From NCBI GenBank assembly GCA_015350385.1, contig WNKI01000004.1:1-64000 (forward strand): 64,000 nucleotides of DNA. The letters run 5' to 3'. The position numbers were made by a program, and so were the translations under genes. Source of the stretch: Aculops lycopersici (lineage: Eukaryota > Arthropoda > Arachnida > Trombidiformes > Eriophyidae). The notes under the pieces were generated by a model. That model searched no databases, was not told the DNA's origin, and was given only the letters and a program-made list of their open reading frames with translations. Within the stretch, counting starts at the first letter, position 1. Each line of letters begins with the position of its first letter. Shown here in pieces: positions 42,876 to 51,766 of this stretch.

Positions 42876-43166
42876 ACAATTATTACACCAACCGATCTTG
42901 GTTCGTTGTTCGACCATAGGATTGATCCGTAGATTCATTCTCAATAGTCAATCAGTTGAACTCATTGACAAGTATTATGATATGCTCACAAATAGAATCA
43001 TGGACTCTGGTGTAGCAGTGTTATCAAGATCTTACGAAACATGTGTGTCTACTACCCCTCATATCCTCGGGTACCTGAGATTTGCTCTATTATCATTAAA
43101 AGAATCAATGATGAGGGGGAAGGTATCAGAAAACTTGTTAGTCAGACTTTCACACAGAAGGTATGG
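42876..43166 (+). pseudogene. Degenerate fragment of NIPBL (copy of residues ~1125-1218)
   Basis: A near-identical copy of 47650-47932 in the intact NIPBL gene. By eye I count about 17 mismatches over ~263 aligned bases, plus a 10-base deletion after GTAGCAGT (43020) that shifts the frame. Shared peptides are RFILNSQSVELIDKYYDML and NRIMDSGVAV. It starts at the SDR fragment and ends at about 43157-43166, less than 20 bases before the stop codon of PFDN6. With no start or downstream coding it is a relic. Confidence 0.93.
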
Positions 43167-43174
43167 CAACTCGG

Positions 43175-43456
43175 CTAAGCTTTCGTCGTCTTGGCCTTTA
43201 TTTCTTTCTCGAAATATTCAATCTTATCGTTCAAGTACTTGAGTCTAGATTTGATTGTCTCCTTAACCTCCTTGAGTTCCTGTGGTGCCATGAGGGGTCC
43301 GGTCAACTTGTATATGACGGCATCGTCCTCGAGCAAATCAACCTCTTCTTTAGCCATGATGATTTCGTTGACCTGAGAGTCGAGTTTCTGCTTTTGCTCG
43401 ATCAATGATCTAAGCTGCTCGTGTTGCTTCATTGCATCTAATTGTTGGGGATTCAT
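43175..43456 (-). CDS. Pfdn6: Prefoldin subunit 6 (beta-type), shortened
   Basis: A 93-residue coiled-coil protein: QKLDSQVNEIIMAKEEVDLL, then the beta-hairpin core VIYKLTGPLMAPQEL, then VKETIKSRLKYLNDKIEYFEKEI. The KEEVDLL and YKLTGPLM blocks are the beta-prefoldin signature, closest to PFDN6. Prefoldin is the jellyfish-shaped co-chaperone delivering actin and tubulin to CCT. Vertebrate PFDN6 has ~129 residues, so both tentacle helices are short here. The last codon before the stop (Ala) appears to come from a duplication junction: the relic copy at 26404-26555 ends SHSKG instead. Downstream on this strand is NIPBL-fragment antisense with no AATAAA or ATTAAA within it. An AATAAA does occur inside the coding sequence (plus-strand TTTATT at 43197-43202). 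It is head-to-head with NIPBL. Confidence 0.85.
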   Translation of the reverse strand: MNPQQLDAMKQHEQLRSLIEQKQKLDSQVNEIIMAKEEVDLLEDDAVIYKLTGPLMAPQELKEVKETIKSRLKYLNDKIEYFEKEIKAKTTKA

Positions 43457-44277
43457 TTTGATCGTTCAGTATGATAGACTTAGTTGAGTAGAAAATAAGT
43501 AATTAAGTTTCCTAGGGTATAGGATTTGTAGCAAGACGTGAGCTAGAAATCACAACACGCTCACAGATCGAACTCAAAACAACAACACTGCCGAAAATCC
43601 ATGTGCGAGAAGCCTTGAATGCGCGTCCATAAGAACACGTTAGGCTCAGGCTGCGGAGAGCCCAACGGCCTCTGGTGGGGGTGGCAGTGAGAAATAGTGT
43701 CAGTGAACGGAGGAGCGAAGGGAGAAGAGAAGCAAAGAAGAAGACGAAGAAGTGTGGCAAAGTGTTCGCTGCGGGGGAAGAGCCTGTCACACAGAGTGCA
43801 AGCCAAACTCAGAGTCAGCGAGCAGAGAATTCGGCGCAACACTGAGGCTATGGTATCGGCGGCCCAAAAACTCGCCACTGTATTAATATTTGGCAACAGA
43901 ATTATAAAAATCTTCTTTATTAATAGAAATCAAGTTAAACAATGATATCTAAGGGAGAATCATTATTACTATCATTATTATCTTATTATTATGATCATAT
44001 CTGACTGGAAGGTCTAAAGCAAGATCTTTTATTATTTTAGAAACAGAAACAATAAACAGATCAACTATCCAACACACAAACCCTAAATGATGAAGTTTAT
44101 AAATGAACTTTGAATATAAACAATTCGATTATCCGAACAACATGACAATATTATTTTTATGACCGACTTTTTCAATCAAGTGCAACAGAACAAGCGAAAA
44201 CTTTATTGGATCTACTCTGTTGATTATAGTCTCTGTTGCTGGAAAATAAATCTCACCCTTGACCATAAACCACCAAA
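43457..44277. other. Divergent region PFDN6/NIPBL
   Basis: About 0.8 kb between head-to-head starts. A GC-richer segment (43600-43830) is followed by very AT-rich sequence (43880-44180) with ATT/ATC triplet runs. The relics at 26.4 kb lack this entire interval. No exon recognised. Confidence 0.55.
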
Positions 44278-47200
44278 ATGAATGCTGTTGGTTTTGCATC
44301 AACTTATAGTCTCGTCGACTTATTAGACGAGCTGCCATTACCAAAGGCTTTGAACTTGAAGGACAATGAAAGGCTCATAACAGAGCCTCTAGATATTCAA
44401 AATGCACAGGAGTTGCAGGATATTGCGGCCATCATTGCGCCTGCCATCCAGATGGCCCGGCTACCAAGTGATCTCGATAGGCTTAGATTCAAAGATAGCG
44501 CTTATTGTCCGACACCAAATATGAGGAACCATCACGCCCAAGCAACTCCTTTACTGTCACTTGTGGTGACACAGCACCAACAATTTCAAGATATTTTGAC
44601 AGTTCCATCATATCAAATCCCACAAGTGAAGCCACAACAACCCCTAGCACCACCGCCACAACCATCTCCACAACATCAGCAGCATCAAATTCAAGCACCT
44701 AGACCACAGTATCCATCGCCAACTCAATACCCCTCGCCTACAAGGCAACAGCAACCCCAGCTTTCACCCGCTCAACACTATGCTTCGCCACAACATCCCC
44801 AATCACAGCAATCATTCCACCATCAGCAACCTTCTCCTACTCAACAGCCACCAATGCACTCTCAACAATTATCTCAGGTGCAACAACCACCGCATCATCG
44901 AAACCACCATCACCAATCAATGCCATCACCACAGACACATGCCGGGCATCCAATTCAAGTTCAGCAACAATCGCCTCATCATCCACATCGCATGACGCCA
45001 TCACAAGTTTCACCATCTCATCCATACTCACCTGCTGCCCATCAATTTAACCATCCGCACCCGCAACAAATAAGACAACCGCAGCAGCAACCAATCACCC
45101 ACCACCCTCAGATGGCTCACCAACACGTTCCACAGGTTATGGCACATCCACAACAGCATGCAGTGCCTAACTCTACCCATCAATACCCGCAACAACATTT
45201 GCAACAACAACATTATATGACACCAAATCAGCATCATGCTCAACCAATGCAACCAATCATACAGCAACCAACTGCTCCTATGTCCCAAATACACTACCCA
45301 CCGCAGCAGCATATCAAGCAGCAAACACCTGTCACGAAGCCGCGCAGACAAAATTCGGACTCATCGGCTAAGAGAAAATTGGAACGGGAACGAGCAAGAG
45401 AGAGGGATAGGAAGTTGCTTGCTAGGCCTGAAGTTAAGATTGATACTAAAAACTCCTCCTACGAAGAGGTATTGGAAAAATTTCTGCAAGAAACTATCAG
45501 CGATCAGATGGGCAACATTGGAGATGCAAACAACTTTTATAACTTCAGTCCTTCTGAATTAAATCAACTTGTTACCTTAGCTTCAAAGTTGAAGAAGAAA
45601 AATAGGACTAAAAATGTTAATCTCAACAAACTAACATCGCTCATGACAACTCTTTCATCTCAATTGCAAGTTCAAACTGAAGTGCTCAAGAACAATTCAT
45701 ATAGAGATGAGTCTAGTTTCAGCTCCATGGATTCAGATGGAGAAGAAGCTGAGCAAAATGGAACGACTGACCACCAAAGGATGCAAAAGTTCGAGACATG
45801 TTGCGATTGTGCCGTTATTGCACTGCTCGTTATGACTTCTAACGGAATGGACAGTCGAGTCTATCTTGAAGAATGTGTCGAGGCCATCATCAATTTCGTA
45901 AACACAGCTCTAATGATTATAACCGATACCACGTCGGGCAATCATTGCTCGTCACCAAAGAAGTCAAGCAAGAATTCTGATAGGAGGCCCAGTAAGAAAA
46001 TTTTATTTGCCAAATCATCATTAGCTAAACTCAACGCAAAATGCTCAGAGGTTCTTGGTCTAGTCAATGACCTGTTGATCTGTAGAACAGAGTCAACTCT
46101 AAACGATTCTCTACTATTGTCTACATCACGTGCAGCTTTGACAGCTTTCTTCTTGATGGACTCAGCATCTTCGTCTAATGAATTGCAACTCAGCGCACTC
46201 AATGTAATTACGGCCATATTCGCATCCTACAAAAATCATCAAACGGTCATATTAGAGGAATTGATTCATTCAATCACTCGTCTACCCACTACCAAACGTA
46301 ATAGAGTAGCATATCAAATTGAATCAAACAACAGTCAATCTATATCAATTTTCTCGGCCCTCATAATGAAACTGATACAATCTCTATTTACTATAAGGAA
46401 GATATCAAAGAACGATGATAAGTCGAAGGAGGGTAGTGATATTGCAAGTGACTACGAAAGACTGCTCAAGAATCAATATAACTCAGCTCTAAGAGCCTCG
46501 TACGCATTTCTCTCCTCGTTCCTCAGACGCTGTTGTGGTGTTGACAAGAAGGACGATTGCGATTACAGGATTTTATTTGAAACGTTCGTCGAAGATCTCA
46601 TGACCTGCCTCTATAAACCTGATTGGAGTTCCGCCCAACTTATAACGCATGTCCTCATAAAGTTGTTGATATCCAACATCAACCCCCAGCCGGGCAAAAA
46701 GAATCAACAAGCAACTAATCAGACATTGAAATTAGCTAGTCTGGAGCATCTTGGAACCATATGCGCTAGATTGATGAAAGAGAAGAGCTCATTGCATGTC
46801 TACAAAGAGGAAGTCAAGAAAGCATTGAATGCCATTGATCTTAGCTCCTTGCCAACTGAAACTAGAAGTAAAAGGCTACGAAACAAGAAGGTGAAGAAGG
46901 AAGTTTTAGATGATAGTGATACTGAAGAGGAGGGTACTAGAGCCGATGAGGATGACGATGAAGTAACTAGAATTCTAACCCACCAAGATGAGCAAAAGTT
47001 TTGGCTAGCTTTGTTGACTTTCTGTCAGCGTGAAAAAGGTATCACGAGATGTGGTAGAAACATATTCTGTGCAATATGGCTGAAAGAGTTAGAACGCCGA
47101 GCCAAGCATCAATACGAACTGAACAACCCAACCCAATTAGATAGTGCCTCCATTTCAGACGACGAGGAAAGCAACGGACCTCAATCGAATAATTCGTTCA

Positions 47201-50200
47201 AGCAATATTCACGCATCAATGCCGATGAAGCTAACCAGAAGACTATCAATGGGCCACCTGTTGAAGATATACAAGCCGACATGGTGCGAGATTTCTTCAA
47301 GCTATTCCGGATATCAAGTGGAATGTCAAGTCACAAGCGTCGTGACATATCCAACGACGATGGCAATAGAACACCTGAATCTGCAGACGAAGACTCCACC
47401 ATCGATGAAGGGACTGCTGAGAATATCATCAAACTTTTGGATGTATCTCTACCCACCACTCAGAGATTGATTGATGCAGCTTTATCCCACATTATGGCTG
47501 CCTTGTCTAGCACGGCAAACTCGAACATTAGAACTAAAGCCACCAAATCACTATCTCACATATTGAATGACGCCCCAATGGACTGTGCAACCAAACTGTT
47601 AGCCAGGGATGATCTACAAAGAGCAATTGGTGCTTCGTTATTGGACCAATCGATCTTGGTTCGTGATTCGACCATAGAATTGATCGGTAGATTCATTCTA
47701 AATAGTCAATCAGTTGAACTCATTGACAAGTATTATGATATGCTCACAAATAGAATCATGGACTCTGGTGTAGCAGTTAGGAAGCGTGTTATCAAGATCT
47801 TACGAGACATATGTGTCTACTACCCCACATATCCTCGGGTGCCTGAGATTTGCTCCATTATCATCAAAAGGATTAATGATGAGGGAGAAGGTATCAGAAA
47901 GCTTGTTAGTGAGACTTTCACACAGATGTGGTTTAAAGAGGAACGAACCCATGAGGCAATCGTGGCCAAGGTGGCTTGTATAATGCATGTTGTCGCCACT
48001 GTCTGGTCTAAAATCATCGCTGAGGCCAACTCCAGCGCGGCGGCAGAGAGTCACTTTGAGTGGCTGCATCAATTATTATCGAGTTTGTTGACTGTCAAGA
48101 ATACTACTGATGAACCTACAGCCAAGCGGAAGTCAAGAGGCTCAGAGGTTGAACCTACTGATGAGGGCGATGCTATATCCCAAGAAAAGGTGAATGTAAA
48201 ACAAACGCTAGCCGCCTCGACCCAAATCATATCTGTTTTAGTTTCGGAGGAGCTAGCCAGTATCTCACAAGATCCCGCTTCGCGCGCTGATTACCTTGCA
48301 GCTATGACTACTCTGTGGTCTTTCGCTAAGGTATCGCCACTACTGTTGGCCCACCATCTAGATCTTTTTCAGTCATTCTTGAATAACATTGATCCAGCTA
48401 CCAAGTCAAGTTTCGACCTACTCATCCTTGAGAAGATTATTCAAATCATCGAGTTGATATCACCATCCATCTCAAATCCCAGTGACGCCACAACACAATC
48501 CATTGAGAAAAAGCTAGGCAAACTTATCTTTGTAGGAAGTATTAATATTTTGCCCGGGAGTGTATCATGTCTCTCAGAGATTATTCACCGACACACGAAG
48601 AACGAGCAGCTAGCTGGTGGTTTGTTCGCCAAGTTCATGAATGTTATTGTAGGCTTCAGACAGAATCCAAACAACGAACGTCTGTTGCCATACATACAAA
48701 GAGCGCTATATACCTGCGGTCTATTGTGCAAGCACTTTGACATGGCTGCAAAAGACACTCTATATGCCGAGTTGATCCGCTTTGTCGAGATCGGCATGCA
48801 ACAAATGATTGATCCATATGGACCAAATAGACAGAGTGAAAGGATCCTCTTGAGATCCTTAGAGGGGTTAGGATTCATGTTTGAACGATCACCGAACCTT
48901 ATGCTGAGGGAATCAACAACCAAGATCTACCGATTCTTTATGCGACGGGCAATGGACTCATCAAACAACGACAATGCAGCCGCGACCACTTGTGTTATTA
49001 CAAATCTGAGAAATTATCTACAAGATGAGGTGAGTCAGGAAATTAAATCTGCGTTGTCGATCGATTGGTCTAGGGAAAACCTTAAGGAAATGACTTCGTC
49101 AAGGCAAGAGGATGCAAATTCAACACAGTCGTCAGTGATTCAATTATACTTGAGAGATATGCTGAGTTGTGCTCTATCGACGAATATTGAGATCAGAAGG
49201 GCAGCGATCAAGCTAATTCATAGTGTCCATAATGGCGGTCATATTAGTCCTCTCTCGATTGTACCAAGTCTCATCGCTCTATCGTCCGACGAGGATCCAA
49301 CAATCCGAGTGCGAGCTGATCACATTCTTCAAGAAATCGAGCGTAAGTATAACAACTTCGTAAACATGAAATCGAAACAGGGGGTGCTGGAATCGTTCGT
49401 CCTCAATCGTAGGAAACGTGGTTACCATAGATTGGATACCGACAAACTTCAAGCACAGAATAGCTCCTACTTGCAATCAGGTGAGCAAGCATCGGAGAGT
49501 CAGTCGTCGAAGGATTATATCAATATAAGTGCCAAGTTGTCTACTCTATATACAGTTGTCGCCTCAACAAATCGTCAGCAAAGAAGAGCTTTCATTCTTG
49601 CCTTGCTGAGATACTTTGACCAGCAGACGCTTGTATCGGCCAGGACCATCTTATCCCCATCGGGAGACACCAACGAGAGCACAGCTATCCTATCCAAATG
49701 CCACGATAGTGATATTATCCTCTACGTAACGGATAACTTGATTTTCTTACCCTTCAATTATCTAGATGAACCCTTCTTCTTGGTGCATCAAATTGGGATC
49801 TCGTTATCGAATTTGGTTTCGCAGGCAGTATCGCAATTTCGCGAAATGCTCAATATCACCGAGGATGAACACGACCATGATCACGATCACGAACACGAGC
49901 AAGAACAGGAACATGAGGGATCGGTTTCGGATCCGCTACAACAAGAGCAACATTCTCTAGTACAACAAGAGCAAGAACAGCAACAACAACAACAACAGGA
50001 AGTGAACAATGAAAACGATGATCTCCCTGTCTCAATAATGCAACTAACTGAGTTAGTGTCCTCATTGCATAGATGTAATCTACTTATGCATTGTCGGCGA
50101 GCTATTTGGGATATCTACAATATTACTGAACAAAAATTTGAGGACTACACTCCAAACGAGTCGACCAAGGTAACCGACAAGCCCACACATCGACGACCAA

Positions 50201-50397
50201 TCGATGAGCATACGCTAGAAAGTCTGACCAAGGTGCCTCCCACCACCGCCCATTTTGACTCCGAGCCATTCATCAGATCGATGTATTCAGCAATCTTTGG
50301 ATTCGAGACGCAGGGTCTCAATCTCGAAGAGGTAGCACCGAATCGACGCAATTTGAAATTGGAGTACAAACGATTTGTACAAATGATGACTAAATAA
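44278..50397 (+). CDS. NIPBL: NIPBL / Nipped-B / Scc2 cohesin loader, single exon
   Basis: A 2,039-residue protein in one uninterrupted 6.1-kb exon. The N-terminus keeps the Mau2/Scc4-binding style start (YSLVDLLDELPLP). A long Pro/Gln/His low-complexity region (~90-360) is followed by a basic stretch and the conserved block KNSSYEEVLEKFLQE. Then comes the hook of HEAT repeats (~480-1790), including QKFWLALLTFCQ, IELIGRFILNSQSVELIDKYYDML, RKRVIKILRDIC and ISPLSIVPSLIALSSDEDP. NIPBL loads and activates cohesin for loop extrusion. Near the C-terminus lies a His/Asp/Glu-rich then polyGln tract (~1861-1907). The acidic, serine-rich tail of vertebrate NIPBL is shortened. The ATG context is AAAATGA. 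Two internal segments (45583-45838, 47650-47932) have decayed copies elsewhere in the window. Confidence 0.95.
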   Translation: MNAVGFASTYSLVDLLDELPLPKALNLKDNERLITEPLDIQNAQELQDIAAIIAPAIQMARLPSDLDRLRFKDSAYCPTPNMRNHHAQATPLLSLVVTQHQQFQDILTVPSYQIPQVKPQQPLAPPPQPSPQHQQHQIQAPRPQYPSPTQYPSPTRQQQPQLSPAQHYASPQHPQSQQSFHHQQPSPTQQPPMHSQQLSQVQQPPHHRNHHHQSMPSPQTHAGHPIQVQQQSPHHPHRMTPSQVSPSHPYSPAAHQFNHPHPQQIRQPQQQPITHHPQMAHQHVPQVMAHPQQHAVPNSTHQYPQQHLQQQHYMTPNQHHAQPMQPIIQQPTAPMSQIHYPPQQHIKQQTPVTKPRRQNSDSSAKRKLERERARERDRKLLARPEVKIDTKNSSYEEVLEKFLQETISDQMGNIGDANNFYNFSPSELNQLVTLASKLKKKNRTKNVNLNKLTSLMTTLSSQLQVQTEVLKNNSYRDESSFSSMDSDGEEAEQNGTTDHQRMQKFETCCDCAVIALLVMTSNGMDSRVYLEECVEAIINFVNTALMIITDTTSGNHCSSPKKSSKNSDRRPSKKILFAKSSLAKLNAKCSEVLGLVNDLLICRTESTLNDSLLLSTSRAALTAFFLMDSASSSNELQLSALNVITAIFASYKNHQTVILEELIHSITRLPTTKRNRVAYQIESNNSQSISIFSALIMKLIQSLFTIRKISKNDDKSKEGSDIASDYERLLKNQYNSALRASYAFLSSFLRRCCGVDKKDDCDYRILFETFVEDLMTCLYKPDWSSAQLITHVLIKLLISNINPQPGKKNQQATNQTLKLASLEHLGTICARLMKEKSSLHVYKEEVKKALNAIDLSSLPTETRSKRLRNKKVKKEVLDDSDTEEEGTRADEDDDEVTRILTHQDEQKFWLALLTFCQREKGITRCGRNIFCAIWLKELERRAKHQYELNNPTQLDSASISDDEESNGPQSNNSFKQYSRINADEANQKTINGPPVEDIQADMVRDFFKLFRISSGMSSHKRRDISNDDGNRTPESADEDSTIDEGTAENIIKLLDVSLPTTQRLIDAALSHIMAALSSTANSNIRTKATKSLSHILNDAPMDCATKLLARDDLQRAIGASLLDQSILVRDSTIELIGRFILNSQSVELIDKYYDMLTNRIMDSGVAVRKRVIKILRDICVYYPTYPRVPEICSIIIKRINDEGEGIRKLVSETFTQMWFKEERTHEAIVAKVACIMHVVATVWSKIIAEANSSAAAESHFEWLHQLLSSLLTVKNTTDEPTAKRKSRGSEVEPTDEGDAISQEKVNVKQTLAASTQIISVLVSEELASISQDPASRADYLAAMTTLWSFAKVSPLLLAHHLDLFQSFLNNIDPATKSSFDLLILEKIIQIIELISPSISNPSDATTQSIEKKLGKLIFVGSINILPGSVSCLSEIIHRHTKNEQLAGGLFAKFMNVIVGFRQNPNNERLLPYIQRALYTCGLLCKHFDMAAKDTLYAELIRFVEIGMQQMIDPYGPNRQSERILLRSLEGLGFMFERSPNLMLRESTTKIYRFFMRRAMDSSNNDNAAATTCVITNLRNYLQDEVSQEIKSALSIDWSRENLKEMTSSRQEDANSTQSSVIQLYLRDMLSCALSTNIEIRRAAIKLIHSVHNGGHISPLSIVPSLIALSSDEDPTIRVRADHILQEIERKYNNFVNMKSKQGVLESFVLNRRKRGYHRLDTDKLQAQNSSYLQSGEQASESQSSKDYINISAKLSTLYTVVASTNRQQRRAFILALLRYFDQQTLVSARTILSPSGDTNESTAILSKCHDSDIILYVTDNLIFLPFNYLDEPFFLVHQIGISLSNLVSQAVSQFREMLNITEDEHDHDHDHEHEQEQEHEGSVSDPLQQEQHSLVQQEQEQQQQQQQEVNNENDDLPVSIMQLTELVSSLHRCNLLMHCRRAIWDIYNITEQKFEDYTPNESTKVTDKPTHRRPIDEHTLESLTKVPPTTAHFDSEPFIRSMYSAIFGFETQGLNLEEVAPNRRNLKLEYKRFVQMMTK

Positions 50398-50412
50398 TAG
50401 ATTCAATACTTT

Positions 50413-50421
50413 TTTATTAAA
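50413..50421. terminator. Overlapping poly(A) signals of convergent NIPBL and NSMCE2
   Basis: TTTATTAAA serves both strands: ATTAAA (50416-50421) for NIPBL on plus and AATAAA (50418-50413) for NSMCE2 on minus. The minus-strand hexamer also overlaps the NSMCE2 stop TAA (50419-50417). The two stop codons are 19 bases apart, so the transcripts must overlap at their 3' ends if cleaved normally. Confidence 0.8.
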
Positions 50422-51016
50422 AATTTGCCTCAACAATGTCTGAGAGTTTCAATGACTTGTTGACGCAACCAGCAACTGGACACCTAATATTTGTCTTGCC
50501 GGCCGCCTCTAAGTGCCCAATGTATCCCTCAATGGATTGCTTATCGTACGTGTGGCCGCACTTGAGACTTTTCACAGGTGTCTCAATGTCCTTCTTTGTG
50601 ATGGGATCCTTGAGAATCTGTTGAGCAGGTGCCTCGACAACAATCTCTTCGTCTTCTTGTTTGAGTATTCGAGCTAAAGCTTTTTGTGCATCAGTAAATC
50701 TAGACTTGTCGACCTTTTTCTGTTCAACTTTGATTTGTTTGTTGTATTCCTTTTCGTATGCCGACGTATCTATATATTCAGTAGGCTCCGAGTTTTCTAG
50801 TTTCTCAAACTCGGCGGTCATCTTCTTGTATACCTTTGTTGAGGCTTCCACCTCTGTGTAAGCTTTCTGGTATGTGTTGAGCAAATTTTTGAATGTATTA
50901 CGGGAATTGGGCATGGTTGAGATCTTGAAGGTTTCATCGTTACTCTTGATATGCTTTGCAATGTCCAAAATAGTATCCCTCAGCTTTTCAAAGGTGTGAT
51001 CTGTTGTGGGATCCAT
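50417..51016 (-). CDS. NSMCE2: NSMCE2/MMS21 SP-RING SUMO E3 ligase of the SMC5/6 complex
   Basis: A 199-residue protein. An N-terminal helical region docks onto the SMC5 arm (EKLRDTILDIAKHIK, then a long coiled coil to ~120). The SP-RING (~135-195) carries ILKDPITKKDIETPVKSLKCGHTYD with the Cys-x-His zinc ligands, then IRCPVAGC with the distal Cys pair. MMS21 SUMOylates SMC and repair proteins during homologous recombination. I place the start at the ATG 51016 (A at -3, G at +4); the frame extends upstream only to a TTG at 51076. Length is typical (human 247). Its 3' end overlaps that of NIPBL, another SMC-complex factor. Confidence 0.92.
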   Translation of the reverse strand: MDPTTDHTFEKLRDTILDIAKHIKSNDETFKISTMPNSRNTFKNLLNTYQKAYTEVEASTKVYKKMTAEFEKLENSEPTEYIDTSAYEKEYNKQIKVEQKKVDKSRFTDAQKALARILKQEDEEIVVEAPAQQILKDPITKKDIETPVKSLKCGHTYDKQSIEGYIGHLEAAGKTNIRCPVAGCVNKSLKLSDIVEANF

Positions 51017-51766
51017 GATAACGGATATCTGATATGAATAGCATTGATCAATAGAGGATCTGGGATCAAAGGGCAACTGATTTACGATTATTAGGCAAAG
51101 AGGGGTTGGGGACAGAGAGAGAGAGAGAGAGAGAGATTATAGATAACAACAATAATATCAAGAGATATGCCAACACGTGAAATAATCGTGCGAAATTTCC
51201 CCCTGCCGGCTAGAGTCAAACAAAACCCGACACTAAATTCCACCGCAGGCTGCCTGCCGCAAACTTCAGCACTTGGAGCGAGAGTTCAGTGCTGACGCGA
51301 GACTACCCTGCTTCTTTGCCCCTCGGTGAACATTGATGTGAAATGGTAGTATTGTGCAACACAGCCAAAGTGCGAGCGCAACAAAACTACCTCTCTTCTG
51401 CCCCTCGGTAAGACGGTGGCCAATCTATGATAAATTACGATGAGTTGTTCCTTAATTTCTTATCGAATGATGGGGGAAAAATAAATGCGGTTTTGTTGCA
51501 CATTGTATATTTCTTCATGACTCGATTTTGCAGTGATGGTGGTGGTGGTGATGTTGTACTGCTCCAAGTAGCCGTGTTGAGTGCAGTCGAGCAAAAGTGG
51601 AAAGATCACTTTTATTCGTTGCGGCAGATACATTTCGGAGGCGTTCAAGCAAATAGAAAGATTCCAGAGCAGAAGGAAAAAGTTTTGAGCAAGGTCATCA
51701 ACGATTGTAACTTGAATTATATTAATTAATATCTGCACCTGAGACATACAGACAGATAGCAACAAA
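51017..51766. other. Divergent region NSMCE2/MDH1 with GA repeat and a duplicated element
   Basis: Contains a (GA)n tract at 51115-51136 and two related copies of a ~25-base element, ACTACC...CCCCTCGGT, at 51302-51327 and 51386-51409. Each is followed by donor-like GT (GTGAAC, GTAAGA). The second could be the donor of a 5' UTR intron ending at CAG or TAG just before the MDH1 ATG. An open frame at 51427-51729 has no recognisable content. Confidence 0.45.
51115..51136. repeat. (GA)n dinucleotide repeat
   Basis: About 22 bases of perfect GA repeat upstream of NSMCE2, next to ATTATAGATAACAAC. Confidence 0.95.

Noticed and set aside
42898..43242. Plus-strand 114-codon frame as a gene
   Set aside because: It is a NIPBL relic with a 10-base deletion that shifts frame and has no independent start context.
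51427..51729. 100-codon frame upstream of MDH1
   Set aside because: No recognisable content, lies in the presumed 5' UTR/promoter, and ends just before the MDH1 leader.
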